Of a stretch of 64,000 nt of DNA, positions 7,854 through 16,568 are shown piece by piece (position 1 is the first letter of the stretch; the number at the start of each line of letters is the position of its first letter). The stretch is from the NCBI RefSeq assembly GCF_036549475.1, contig NZ_JAZHLI010000021.1, forward strand, positions 1 to 64,000. The letters are read 5' to 3'. The notes beneath the pieces are model-generated. The model had not been told where the DNA came from and did not search any database. It worked only from the letters and a program-made list of their open reading frames with translations. A program made the translations under genes and the position numbers. Source of the DNA: Aurantimonas sp036549475 (GTDB lineage: Bacteria; Pseudomonadota; Alphaproteobacteria; Rhizobiales; Rhizobiaceae).

Positions 7854-9361
7854 TTACCTGACGTTGTCGAGCGAGTAGGTGCTGTGCCCGGCCATCTCGC
7901 CGACGGCATCGATGAACGGGTCGACCTGGTCATCGAACGACCCATCGGGGAACGCGGCAACCTCGGCCTCGAATTCCTTGAGCCACGGCGCCGACTTCGG
8001 CAGCACCACCAGCCCGGATGCGCAGGACGGAACGACGTCGAGCGCGCGGGTGTATTTGTCCTTCTCGCGCTGGATCGCGATGACCGGGATCGACTTGCGC
8101 TGCAGCGACTGGATCAGCCCCGTGCCCGAAACCTTGTCCTCGATCGCCATCTTGCGCAGGTGCCCATGCCGGCCCACGTCCATCGCCTTGCAGCGGTCCA
8201 GAGTGCGATCGCCGTGCTTTCCAGCTCCGGCGCCTCGAACCGCCCGCGAACGAGGTCCAGCAGGTAGGCCTTGCCGTCCCTGCCCGCGCCCCAGTGCTCG
8301 AACACGGTATAGTCGTTGCGTTCCTTGGTCTTCTGGGCCGTGTCAACGTAGATGCCGCGCCAGGCCAGCGGCGGCGTGTTCTCGTAGCGGCCCCACCATT
8401 CCGTTTTGAACAGGTTGCCACCGGCAACGACCGGATCCTGCATGGACTGGCCAGCGAAGACCTGAGGCGAACTCTGGAGCACCTTGATTGGGTCGATCGT
8501 GTGCTTCCCGGCCCAGAGAGGCCCGTTCGGCAGCCCGTGGCGGAGCAGGGTCACGTCGCCCGCCGGCGGCTCGTCTTCGCCGTCTATGAGGATCGGCAGC
8601 TTCAGCAGGTGCCAGTGCTCGCCCGAATCCTGCAGCAGGTGCGCGGTGAAGTCGTCGACGTGCAGCCGCTGCATGATAACGATCACAGGCACGTCTTCAT
8701 GTGCCAGGCGCGACCGGAAGGTGTTCTCCCACCGCTCGTTGATGAACTTCCGCGTCGTGTCTGACGAGGCGTCGTCCGGCTTCAGCGGGCCGTCGATCAC
8801 CAGGGCGCCGGTAAAGCCCGGTTCGGCCAGGATGCCTGCGCGAAAGCCCGTAATCGGCTCGCCCGACGCCGCGGCGCGAAGGTGGCCGCCATCAGTGGTC
8901 CGCCACAGCCCCTTCGCGTTCGTGTCCAGCCGCATCCTGACGGGCCAGTGTGCCTGGTAGCCGTCGAGATTGATGACGTCCTTCACCTTGGACGAATTGT
9001 CGAGCGCCAGCGCTTGCGCATAGCTGGCATGGATGAACCGGGCGCGCGGGTTGATCGCAAAGCCGCGGGCGATGAAGTTGACCACCGCGAGCTCGGTCTT
9101 GCCGTAGCCCGGCGGCACGTTGATGATCAGCCGGCGGATGGCGCCGGTGAACACCTGGTCGAGCGCATCGCAGATGACCTGGTGGAACGCCGCGACCGAG
9201 AATGGTTGGCCCTCCTTCTCGACGAAGAACTTCCGGGCGAAATCGAGATGCGAGCCCAGTAGATGTTCTCGCTCGGCCGCCCGGTCCTCCTCAGTCTTCC
9301 TCGCTTCCCTCTCGGCTCGGATCGCCGTCAACAATGCCGATCTGGACAAGTGCACGTTCAA
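7854..9361 (-). pseudogene. Terminase large subunit (prophage 1), frameshifted
   Basis: The first part has the ATPase motor with Walker A-like NVPPGYGKTEL and Walker B-like GALVIDGPL. The nuclease part follows with GIYVDTAQKTKERNDYTV. Near 8190 the frame breaks (ALWTAARRW) and continues in a second frame as MDVGRHGHLRKMAIEDKVSG to the stop at 7854. One inserted or deleted base explains it. It is unrelated to the HK97-type terminase of prophage 2. Confidence 0.88.
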
Positions 9362-9673
9362 GGGCTTCGAGCTCCGTGTCCGTCATCCCCTTCAGCTTGG
9401 TGACGTCGATGGTGGGAATAGCGCCGCCCGTCGGACCCCATGGCGATGATCCTGCGTCGGCCGCCCCCAGCCCCTGTCGAGCACACTGTTGGCTGCTGTG
9501 GCCCGCGCCGCTGCCGGTGCGTCGGTATCGCTCATGATCGAGGTCAGGACGCCGATGGCCTGCTCGGTGTGATCCCGAGCGATCTCGGTTAGCGTCCGCT
9601 TCTGCTGCGCATTGATTTTCGTGGACGAGCCCGGCCTGCGACCGGCGCCTGGTCGCTTTCCGCCACGCGCCAT
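9291..9673 (-). pseudogene. Terminase small subunit (prophage 1), frameshifted
   Basis: The N-terminus reads MARGGKRPGAGRRPGS, then a helical region ending RGWGRPTQ. Near 9445 the frame breaks. The C-terminal part, GGAIPTIDVTKLKGMTDTEL, continues in another frame to 9291. It sits directly upstream of the large subunit as expected. Confidence 0.75.
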
Positions 9674-9756
9674 GTTTGATTACCTTTGAATTCTCGAACC
9701 AAAAGACAAGAGGCCGCACCAATCGGATGGCCCTAGCGCCCAAGGGAGCTCCTGTC

Positions 9757-9936
9757 ATGCAACCCAAGACGCAGAAGCTTGTGGCGTTAGGAATTGGTGC
9801 TGTCGGGCTCGTTCTTTTAGTGATGATGGTGGTGGTCGAGAGCGAGCCGGGAGCGATCCCCCTCGCACTGCTTCTGATAGGGGTCGTAGGCTACATCAGC
9901 GGCCACATGCGTGAACGGTTTTCCAAGACGAGGTGA
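9757..9936 (+). CDS. Small membrane protein
   Basis: A 59-residue protein starting MQPKTQKLVALGIG with two membrane segments (~8-27 and ~35-50) and a basic tail. The ATG at 9757 has GGGAG at 9743-9747. It is on the opposite strand to the neighbouring phage genes. No family recognised. Confidence 0.5.
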   Translation: MQPKTQKLVALGIGAVGLVLLVMMVVVESEPGAIPLALLLIGVVGYISGHMRERFSKTR

Positions 9937-9942
9937 TGTGCG

Positions 9943-10090
9943 TCAATTTTTGGTCGCGCCATCTTCGCTCCCTCTCAGCTTCGGCGGATTGGTCGCCAGA
10001 TGCCGCCCCACGCTCGGGATTGTCTTCACCGCGCCCTTGATGCCGCCCTTGGCATAGCCGGCGGCGGGCAGCGCGTGATTTGCAGCCTGA
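9943..10090 (-). pseudogene. 3' fragment of a lost gene
   Basis: A clean frame reads ALPAAGYAKGGIKGAVKTI then PSVGRHLATNPPKLRG and a stop. There is no start codon in a plausible place, so it looks like the C-terminal end of a gene cut by rearrangement. Identity unknown. Confidence 0.35.
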
Positions 10091-10192
10091 CATGGATAGG
10101 ATCCAGCTTAGTTAGATACCGAGCAAGATTTTAGTACAATCCAGCTTGACGTTCGGGTAGTCTGTCAACGCCATCTCCAGAAGGATTTGACG

Positions 10193-10402
10193 ATGACCGC
10201 CACTGCCTTTGCCGAATGGCTTGCCGCAATGAGAGCGGCAGGCCTTGCACGTTCCGACGCCGCCTGCGGTCGCCTGCTAGGCGTCAGCGCAAACGCCGTG
10301 GTGCTGATGAAGCGCAAGGGTGCAGATCATCGCACTGCTCTTGCCTGTCGCGCCCTGTTCCATCGTCTCGAGCCGTGGGTCGAGGCTAAGGACCTTTCCT
10401 GA
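10193..10402 (+). CDS. Small helix-turn-helix-like protein
   Basis: A 69-residue protein with AACGRLLGVSANAVVLMKRK, which looks like a short helix-turn-helix, followed by RTALACRALFHRLEPW. The ATG at 10193 has AAGGA at 10181-10185, so the in-frame TTG at 10187 is not needed. Similar small Cro/regulator-like proteins occur in Rhizobiales phages. Role inferred only. Confidence 0.55.
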   Translation: MTATAFAEWLAAMRAAGLARSDAACGRLLGVSANAVVLMKRKGADHRTALACRALFHRLEPWVEAKDLS

Positions 10403-10571
10403 TAGCCGAGCGAATGATGAGGCGCGCGACCAGTGCGCCGAGCGCGTCTATGCTCCGGCGGCGGTTGCGGTAGCGGTGCATGCGGCCTCCAGAACAACGA
10501 AGCCCGCCTGCTTCCGCGGACGGGGCTGAGACGCGCTGCGGCTCTATGAGCGGGATGAGTGCGACGAGCAG

Positions 10572-10781
10572 TTACGCTCCAGTAGGAGGCGATGGCGCCG
10601 CGATGTCGCTATCGTCAGATTCGTCATATTCCCGCGAACGGCCACTATTGGGCAGCTTGCTCTCTTCCCGCTGTACGTTCTCAGTTTCCGTCTCACCGGA
10701 CGGGCTGTCCTCAGTGGCGATCTTCGACCCATCCTCGCGGTACTGGGCACCGTCCCTACTCGTTTTGTTGATATCGGACAT
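10572..10781 (-). CDS. Small hydrophilic protein
   Basis: A 69-residue acidic, low-complexity protein (MSDINKTSRDGAQYREDG...SPPTGA). The start at 10781 has GAGGAAG upstream. It is probably disordered. No family recognised. Confidence 0.45.
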   Translation of the reverse strand: MSDINKTSRDGAQYREDGSKIATEDSPSGETETENVQREESKLPNSGRSREYDESDDSDIAAPSPPTGA

Positions 10782-10969
10782 CGTAACTTCCTCTTGTTGC
10801 AGATTGAGGAAGGTTCGGCGCACGCTCCGGTTCCGTTGTCTGTGAATGTCGCTTGCTCTGTGCCGCCGGCGGTCCTGCGCTTCTTCGACTGCTCCACTTC
10901 AGCACACCGGCGGAACTGTCGCGCGGTTGTGCCATTCACCCTGCTCGTTCACATTAGAAGGAATGCCAA

Positions 10970-11173
10970 ATGTCCGAGCCGGTAGCAAAGCAGTGGGAAA
11001 TCGAAGCGGCTCGAATGCGTGGTCGCGACCTCACCTCGGAGGAGAAAGCGGCAATAGGTGAGGAGATCCTACGCGGTCACCTAAATCCGATGTTGTCCAA
11101 GCGACCCCTGAAGAGAGCCATTCGACGCACGATCGACCGTGTGCGTCCGAGCAAGAAGACTCGAACAGCTTAG
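10970..11173 (+). CDS. Small basic hypothetical protein
   Basis: A 67-residue protein (MSEPVAKQWEIEAARMRGRD...) with a strongly basic C-terminus (RRTIDRVRPSKKTRTA). It is one of a run of small plus-strand genes. Function unknown. Confidence 0.5.
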   Translation: MSEPVAKQWEIEAARMRGRDLTSEEKAAIGEEILRGHLNPMLSKRPLKRAIRRTIDRVRPSKKTRTA

Positions 11174-11212
11174 GGCGCGCCCGAAGGCATCTTCCAAATC
11201 GAGGAACTCCTT

Positions 11213-11605
11213 ATGAACACCGCAAACCTGCAGCTCGAAGGCCTTTACGTTGCGGTCTCGGCCCTGATGACTGCGCTCCGACAGAAACAGGTGTTGGCCG
11301 AGGGGGAGATCGATGATGCCCTAGGCCATGCCGAAACAGCACTGCTCTCAGATCCTAGGCGCCCGACCGAACTGAGCCCGGCCCATGCCGATGCAATCGC
11401 CTTCCCGCTCCGCTACCTCCGCCTGGCCAACAGGCGCTCGGCCAATGGGGAATTTCCGACCTTCTCCGAGCTTGCAGCCCAAGTCGGGCGCGAGAAGCCA
11501 CAGCAAGCTCATATTCTGGCGCAGGAGCGCGAAGACACCGAAGTCTCCGAGGATGCCGACGTCCGGCGGCTGGAGGCTATTGAAGCCCAAGCCCGTAACC
11601 AGTGA
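11213..11605 (+). CDS. Hypothetical protein
   Basis: A 130-residue, mostly helical, acidic protein (MNTANLQLEGLYVAVSALMT...). GAGGAACTCCTT precedes the ATG. It overlaps the frame of the next gene slightly. No family recognised. Confidence 0.55.
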   Translation: MNTANLQLEGLYVAVSALMTALRQKQVLAEGEIDDALGHAETALLSDPRRPTELSPAHADAIAFPLRYLRLANRRSANGEFPTFSELAAQVGREKPQQAHILAQEREDTEVSEDADVRRLEAIEAQARNQ

Positions 11606-11646
11606 CAGCCGGACCAAGAGCCGCGTCTTCTTTTCACCCGGGCAGG

Positions 11647-12096
11647 ATGACGTCTCGCCCCAAGGGTCGCCTTGACGCGCTCCTCGACGGACTGGGCATC
11701 CGGCTCATTCCGGTGAGGCGGCGGCGGTCGGAAGCCGATGCCGAAAGCCACGCCCGCGGCATGTGCCATTCGATCCGCAACGCCTATGGCGACGGGCACC
11801 TGATCATGGTCCTGCGGCTCATCCGGCAGTCTGGCAGGAACAAGACCGCCCTCTGGTCGGAAACCATCGGCGCCCTGTCCGACGTGCTCATACAGCGCCC
11901 AGAATGGCAGGAGAGAGCGTCAGACCTGTTCGACGCGCTCGACACCATCGACCTCAACAAGATGCGCCGGGAGGCCGTCCTCCGGCGTCCCTGGCCAGTG
12001 CGGGCGACGTTGCTTTCCTACCTGTTCCTCGCGCTGCAATCCCGGCTCGAGGCCGAAGCATACGATCGAGACCTATTCGGAGAGCAAGCGGCGTGA
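11647..12096 (+). CDS. Phage hypothetical protein
   Basis: A protein of ~149 residues starting MTSRPKGRLDALLDGLGIRL, helical, with GRNKTALWSETIGALSDVL and a basic middle. The stop at 12096 is immediately followed, in the same frame, by the DnaB fragment, so this end may be a recombination joint. Function unknown. Confidence 0.5.
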   Translation: MTSRPKGRLDALLDGLGIRLIPVRRRRSEADAESHARGMCHSIRNAYGDGHLIMVLRLIRQSGRNKTALWSETIGALSDVLIQRPEWQERASDLFDALDTIDLNKMRREAVLRRPWPVRATLLSYLFLALQSRLEAEAYDRDLFGEQAA

Positions 12097-12672
12097 AAGA
12101 CATCTCGGAAGACGCTGCTGATCGAATCCTTCGACGACGCCAGCCTCAAGGAAATCGGCGCCACCGTCGCCAGCCTCAAGAAGCGGATCGGCCTGAAGCT
12201 CGCGATCGTCGACCACGCCAAGATGATCACGCTGCCGGGCAGGCCGGGCGACATGTTCGCGGAGCGAGTGAACGGGCTCTATCGCGGGCTGAAGGCCATC
12301 GCCAAGAAGCACGGCGTGGCGATCGTCATCCTCATCCAGCGAAACAACGACTGGAAGGGCCGGAAGAACCCCCGGCCGATCCACAGCGACGCCTATGGCG
12401 GCGGAGGGGTGAAGCAGAACCTCGATGCGTTCTTCAGCCTGTACCGGCCCGAGTCCCTCTACACCGACATGCGGGATATCGAGCCCAAGGCCGACGAGAA
12501 GGCGCGGCTCACGGGGCTGATCGATGAGACCCGTGGCAAGGCGTGGGTGATCAACCACAAGCGTCGGCGCGGCACCCCGAACCTGTCCCGGATGGTGAAG
12601 TTCGAACCCGAGTTCACGCTGTTCTCGTCATTCGCCAGGCGCGATGACGACATGGGCGAGGAGCGGCCCTGA
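12097..12672 (+). pseudogene. C-terminal fragment of DnaB-like replicative helicase
   Basis: The fragment begins without a start codon at KTLLIESFDDASLKEIG, contains LAIVDHAKMI (Walker B region of DnaB) and IVILIQRNNDWKGRKNPRPI, with the C-terminal signature VINHKRRRGTP. Normal DnaB is ~450-500 residues, so the N-terminal domain and Walker A are missing. It is a relic of a prophage replication module. Confidence 0.75.
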
Positions 12673-12680
12673 TCGCCGAC

Positions 12681-13041
12681 ATGATGATCGTCGTCAAAGC
12701 CCGGTTCGTGGAAGCGATCGACACCGACGAGCAGGTTAGCACCCGGCTGGAATGCCCGCCCGCTGTCCGGTCCCTCTGGCCCGCCACGCAATCGATCGGC
12801 AGCGAGAACGATCCGGTCCCGAACATCTGGCGCCCGAGCGCTCTGGCGATCTCCCGGTCCCACGAGGTCATGCACGAATGGCTGATCGACTTCGTCCCCG
12901 ATCTGGAGCATCGTAGGCTGCTCCTGGCATGGTCTGCGAGCATGGCCCGGCCGAGGAAGTACGGCTCCTTCGCCCGCTCCTCCCAACGGCGAAAATCCGC
13001 CGGCCAAGCGAAGAATCCATCGCAACCGCAAACGCAAGTGA
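12681..13041 (+). pseudogene. DUF6362-like phage protein, 3' end degraded
   Basis: The start MMIVVKARFVEAIDT, the middle AISRSHEVMHEWLIDFVPD and EHRRLLLAW resemble small HTH-type phage proteins (DUF6362-like). The expected basic C-terminus HRNRKRK and stop occur at 13018-13041 but one frame away, so a frameshift lies near 12960-13000. In the original frame it would run antisense through the RuvC gene. Family call moderate. Confidence 0.45.
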
Positions 13042-13045
13042 ACAA

Positions 13046-13384
13046 TCAGACTACAAAAATTTCCAAATGCGATTCCCCTGCCATCTGGTTCGACGAGATC
13101 ACGGCGTTCACGCCCGAGCCGCCCGCTACTTCCTCGGCCTCGCCCATAAACGTCTGGACGCGCTTGCCGCCGGGCTGGGCTCGCAAGGGCTTCTCTATGG
13201 CGACGAAGTCCGGACGATCCTTCCGAAGCATGATGAGGAGCTTGCGATGCAGATCGATCGCCTTCTCCTCGTAGCTCTCTCCGGAGGCCCGGATCAGCCC
13301 GGCCCGGATGGACGAGAGCGACCGCTCGGTGTCGTAATAGGCGAAGCCCGTGCACTGGGCGCCGTCGAGGCCGAGGATCAACAC
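13046..13384 (-). CDS. RuvC-like Holliday-junction resolvase, C-terminally truncated
   Basis: MLILGLDGAQCTGFAYYD holds the first catalytic Asp of the RuvC fold and DFVAIEKP the second acidic residue. After SNQMAG the sequence diverges and ends within 9 residues, losing the final His/Asp helix. The joint at ~13050-13085 abuts the damaged plus-strand gene. Probably non-functional. Confidence 0.7.
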   Translation of the reverse strand: MLILGLDGAQCTGFAYYDTERSLSSIRAGLIRASGESYEEKAIDLHRKLLIMLRKDRPDFVAIEKPLRAQPGGKRVQTFMGEAEEVAGGSGVNAVISSNQMAGESHLEIFVV

Positions 13385-13494
13385 GGGTCAACCTCCTCTC
13401 GCAGGGCGACATCCGCGCACCGGAAGCAGGGTCCGTCTTCCGCCTGTCGCAGTGTTAACCTATGGTGAGAACGCTCAATCGGAGGAGGACATCC

Positions 13495-13791
13495 ATGTTC
13501 GTGGAAATGTTCGACACGCCGGTTTTCATCAGAGACGGAAAGCACCTCGCCCTGGTAATCCGGAGCGTTCCTGACGCACTCGATTTTCTCGTCCCGTGGG
13601 TCGGAAGCAGGCACGACGTGCGAGCGGAGGCGCTCCTTCGCGCCTGCTACGATGTTCAAGCTGGCTACAAGCCGGCATCCATGGTGCAGAAGAACTTGAT
13701 CACATTCGCCAAGTTCAACGACATTTGGGATGAACCCAAAACGCTCACGCCGTCGATCGAGGTAAGCGAGCAGATCGGCATTTCGGCCTGA
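13495..13791 (+). CDS. DUF982 family protein
   Basis: A 98-residue protein starting MFVEMFDTPVFIRDGKHLAL with the DUF982 pattern: beta strands, ALDFLVPWVG, then AEALLRACYDVQAGY. GGAGGAGG at 13481-13488 fixes the start at 13495. DUF982 proteins are abundant in rhizobia; function unknown. Confidence 0.75.
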   Translation: MFVEMFDTPVFIRDGKHLALVIRSVPDALDFLVPWVGSRHDVRAEALLRACYDVQAGYKPASMVQKNLITFAKFNDIWDEPKTLTPSIEVSEQIGISA

Positions 13792-13808
13792 GGTGTAAGG
13801 GTGGCAAT

Positions 13809-14297
13809 TCATGCCGCCATACCCGCCATTCCGACAGCCGGCAGGGAGATCATGGCGTAGCCATTCCGGCTGTCGTGCGCAGGGACGCGGACCTGCATCT
13901 TGCGGATGATCAAGCCGTCGAAGTGGATCTCGGTTTTCGGCTCGGGTGCAGTGGCGGATGCGGCTTTCGGCGCCGGGTCCTCGTCAGCTTTCCGCAGGTG
14001 CTCCCGCAGTGTCGTGTGTGCAAAGCTGGTGCCGAACTCGGAGTTCACCCGCGCCGTCGCCGCTATGATGGTGACGCCAGCGCCTCGGAGCGACATGAAC
14101 CGCTCGACCAGTCCGGGGTAATCCGTGACATGCTCGGTGTGCCGCGTGACGCCGGCCTCCCGAATGATCGTGTCCACCGTGGACGTTCCCATGCCGCGGC
14201 GTTGGGCGATCGCGCGGGGAGTATCGCCGGCCAGATATTCCTTGATGATCGCCGCGTTGCGCTTGCTGCGATCGGCTTTGGACAGGTGCCCCATCAC
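13809..14297 (-). CDS. Helix-turn-helix phage protein
   Basis: A 162-residue protein with an N-terminal HTH (IIKEYLAGDTPRAIAQRRG) and a second HTH-like segment in the middle (SLRGAGVTIIAATARVNSEF). The C-terminus is beta-rich. DNA binding is likely; target unknown. Confidence 0.55.
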   Translation of the reverse strand: MMGHLSKADRSKRNAAIIKEYLAGDTPRAIAQRRGMGTSTVDTIIREAGVTRHTEHVTDYPGLVERFMSLRGAGVTIIAATARVNSEFGTSFAHTTLREHLRKADEDPAPKAASATAPEPKTEIHFDGLIIRKMQVRVPAHDSRNGYAMISLPAVGMAGMAA

Positions 14298-14856
14298 GCG
14301 CCTCCTGCTCGTCGTCGAGGTCTTCGCCGTCGCTGCCCTTGATGAGCTCGGCGGCCGGTTCAGCGCGGCTCTCGACGATCTCTGTCATCACGCCGTGCCC
14401 GCGCTGCCAGCCGCGGATCCAGTCCTCGCCGTCGGCGGTGTTCTCCGGATACGGGCTCTTGCAGGGCTCATCGTCCATGCCGGCGATCTTGCCCGCGTGG
14501 AATGCCGGGCTGTCCGTCGGCTTCTTGCCTGCCGGGAACATGTCGAGCTGACCCTCAGGATCGGTGGACCATGCGATGGCCTCGGCGCGGGCCCGGAGCT
14601 TGGCCCTGACCTTCTCCTCGCCCTCTGGCGTCTCCATCGCGATCATGTCCTTGATCTGATCGAGGCCGTGGTCGCCGAGGTCGGACTTCAGAACCTTGCA
14701 GACGTTCTTGAGCGCCGCGTCGGTCAGCTTCTTGGCCGCCATCGCCTTCTTGTAGGCGCGGAGGTGAATGCGGCCGAGAGCCTGGCGCTGGTCGGCTGTG
14801 AGGTCGGAATTGTTGTGGCCCATGCCGGGCGCGTCGTCGTTCGATGCCTTGGTCAT
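13984..14856 (-). CDS. Phage hypothetical protein (true 3' end uncertain)
   Basis: The N-terminal ~190 residues (MTKASNDDAPGMGHNNSDLT..., then a helical region and a segment ending GWQRGHGVMTEIV) resemble a protein often found beside GapR-like genes in Rhizobiales phages. After ~residue 190 the frame runs antisense-free but through the next gene in another frame, so the real stop is probably near 14290 and a base change has extended it. Function unknown. Confidence 0.55.
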   Translation of the reverse strand: MTKASNDDAPGMGHNNSDLTADQRQALGRIHLRAYKKAMAAKKLTDAALKNVCKVLKSDLGDHGLDQIKDMIAMETPEGEEKVRAKLRARAEAIAWSTDPEGQLDMFPAGKKPTDSPAFHAGKIAGMDDEPCKSPYPENTADGEDWIRGWQRGHGVMTEIVESRAEPAAELIKGSDGEDLDDEQEARDGAPVQSRSQQAQRGDHQGISGRRYSPRDRPTPRHGNVHGGHDHSGGRRHAAHRACHGLPRTGRAVHVAPRRWRHHHSGDGAGELRVRHQLCTHDTAGAPAES

Positions 14857-14857
14857 G

Positions 14858-15154
14858 TCAGATCCTTTCGCCAGGGCGGGGAGATTGAGGGCGGGTGTAG
14901 GTTCCGGCGCCCGCGAGATCGTCCTCGGCTCTCAGATCGATCAGCCGTTCGATGACGCGGTTCAGGGATTCATGCAGTGGGCGGAGAGGCCCAGCCAGGG
15001 TCGGGGCTTCCTCGCAGGCTTCAGCCGATTGCCGCGGCAAATGAGCAAACCCGTTCCCACGCGCGGCACGCATCGGCTGTGTCGAGAGGCCTGCCGCCTC
15101 CCGCTTGGAAACCGCAGGACGGGTGTTCGTATTGGCTTGGCGGAGGGCGGTCAT
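14858..15154 (-). CDS. Hypothetical phage protein
   Basis: A 98-residue protein (MTALRQANTNTRPAVSKREA...) overlapping the methyltransferase fragment by 4 bases (ATGA), so co-translated with it. No family recognised. Confidence 0.5.
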   Translation of the reverse strand: MTALRQANTNTRPAVSKREAAGLSTQPMRAARGNGFAHLPRQSAEACEEAPTLAGPLRPLHESLNRVIERLIDLRAEDDLAGAGTYTRPQSPRPGERI

Positions 15155-16176
15155 TCCGCAGCCTCCATGATCGGCACTGCGGCGAGGTGCGCGCAGTTCG
15201 ACGAGACCAGGGCCGCAGCGAGCGGCGGGCAGACGGAGTTACCGACGCACGAGATCTGGTCGCTCTTTGTCAGCCGACGGGAGAGCCCAGTGTCGGGGTC
15301 GACGAACGAGATGTCGTCGATCTGGTAATCCGCGGGGAAGCCTCGGGCGAGGAACAGTTCGCGCGGCGTCAGCATCCGTAGGCCGATGTCTGTGATGATG
15401 TAGGGCTCGCCGGCGACCTCGACCGTCACGAGACCAAAGCGGTCGCGGGTCGTCACGGTCGCAAAGGGATCATCGACCGGCTGTCCGATGCCGGCCCCGT
15501 AATATTTGACCATGAAGGCCGCGACGAGTACGGCATGGCCGCCGCCGGCAGTGACGGTCTTCAGCGGCCGTTCGACATCGCCTTGCCCTCCTGCCGTGTT
15601 CGACGTGTAGAGATGCGACAGATGCGCCGCGACGACGCCCTGCTGCGATCCGGTGGCGGTGATCGTCGACTCCGGACGATCTGCCGGTTGGCCGGGATTG
15701 ACGCCGCCGATGCGACGGCTGTCGTTGTTGTGCTGGGCGAGGAAGCCGGCGACCGAGGTGCGAAGGTCCGTCATGTCGATTTTAGGAGACGGTCGAGGTA
15801 TCGTCTCGCAATGAGCCGGCTCTTCGTTCCTGTCGTCATCGTCCTGTCGTTTGCGCTTTTCGCGTTCTTTTTCCGGTACGAGCATGTCCGCATGCGGGAG
15901 GACGTGATTTTCCGCTACGATCGCCTCACTGGCAGGACCAGATTGTGCACAGCCAAGCCCGGCGAGAACTTCGTTGGATGCATCGCCGATCAACCTTAGC
16001 GGGGCTACCAGCGTCGGCGCGATGATCGCGTGCTGGTCCTTGTCCGAGGCGGCGATAGTGCGGATCGGCTCGTCAGCGCCGCGGAGTGAACCTCCATGCT
16101 GGGCCGCGGTCAGGACCGGAGCGATGACGCCATACTTCTGCCCGCCAGCGTGAACAGTGCCGATTGGCTCGGTCAT
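15151..16176 (-). pseudogene. C-terminal part of a C5-cytosine DNA methyltransferase, interrupted
   Basis: The C-terminus RMLTPRELFLARGFPADYQI and QISCVGNSVCPPLAAALV are motifs IX-X of Dcm-type methyltransferases. The middle holds repeated (T)VTAGG-like target-recognition segments. Motifs I-VIII, including the catalytic PC, are missing, so it is 5'-truncated. Between IIAPTLVAPL and HNNDSRRIGG a foreign segment is present: it is the antisense of a small plus-strand gene at 15811-15999. The reading frame stays open across it. Confidence 0.75.
15811..15999 (+). CDS. Small single-TM protein inside the methyltransferase fragment
   Basis: A 62-residue protein: MSRLFVPVVIVLSFALFAFF is an N-terminal membrane segment, followed by a charged domain with two cysteines. 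It lies antisense within the methyltransferase gene where that family has no counterpart, so it looks like an inserted cargo gene. GAGGT at 15795-15799 is a weak ribosome site. Family unknown. Confidence 0.5.
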   Translation: MSRLFVPVVIVLSFALFAFFFRYEHVRMREDVIFRYDRLTGRTRLCTAKPGENFVGCIADQP

Positions 16177-16232
16177 GCCGTCACCGGCCAGCAGGACGAA
16201 GCGATCAAGATCATCCTTGCAGCGAGGCGCAG

Positions 16233-16379
16233 ATGACCGGCCCGGAGATCGACCTCGTCACCCGGCTTCGCAATAAGGCGAACTGGATCCGGCTCATCGC
16301 GAGAACGGAAGGGCGCAACACCTGCGACGATGCCGCGGATGAGATCGAGCGCCTGCGGGCCCGGAAGCGGGAGGAGTAG
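16233..16379 (+). CDS. Small phage protein
   Basis: A 48-residue helical protein (MTGPEIDLVTRLRNKANWIR...) ending DAADEIERLRARKREE, a pattern common in short phage proteins of unknown role. It starts a tight plus-strand group with the next gene and the integrase. Confidence 0.55.
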   Translation: MTGPEIDLVTRLRNKANWIRLIARTEGRNTCDDAADEIERLRARKREE

Positions 16380-16382
16380 CGG

Positions 16383-16568
16383 ATGGGCGCGAAGCCTCTG
16401 GCAGCCACGCAAAGACAGGTCGCGGCGATTCTCTGCGGCGCCAAGGCGGCCGGGGTGACGCTGGAAATCATCGCCGAGAAGGATCGCGTCCGGTTCCTGC
16501 CGGCGGGACCTGGCGAACCACCCAAGCCGAAGACGAAAGTTGACACGGGCGAGCAAGGCTATCTCTGA
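16383..16568 (+). CDS. Small integrase-linked protein (paralogue of 57621-57797)
   Basis: A 61-residue protein with the order of TQRQVAAILCGAKAAGV and a charged beta segment (DRVRFLP). It matches the protein immediately upstream of the second integrase (TQKQVTAILKGAAAAGV). Its stop overlaps the integrase start by 1 base. Possibly an integration accessory or excisionase-like protein, inferred from constant position only. Confidence 0.6.
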   Translation: MGAKPLAATQRQVAAILCGAKAAGVTLEIIAEKDRVRFLPAGPGEPPKPKTKVDTGEQGYL

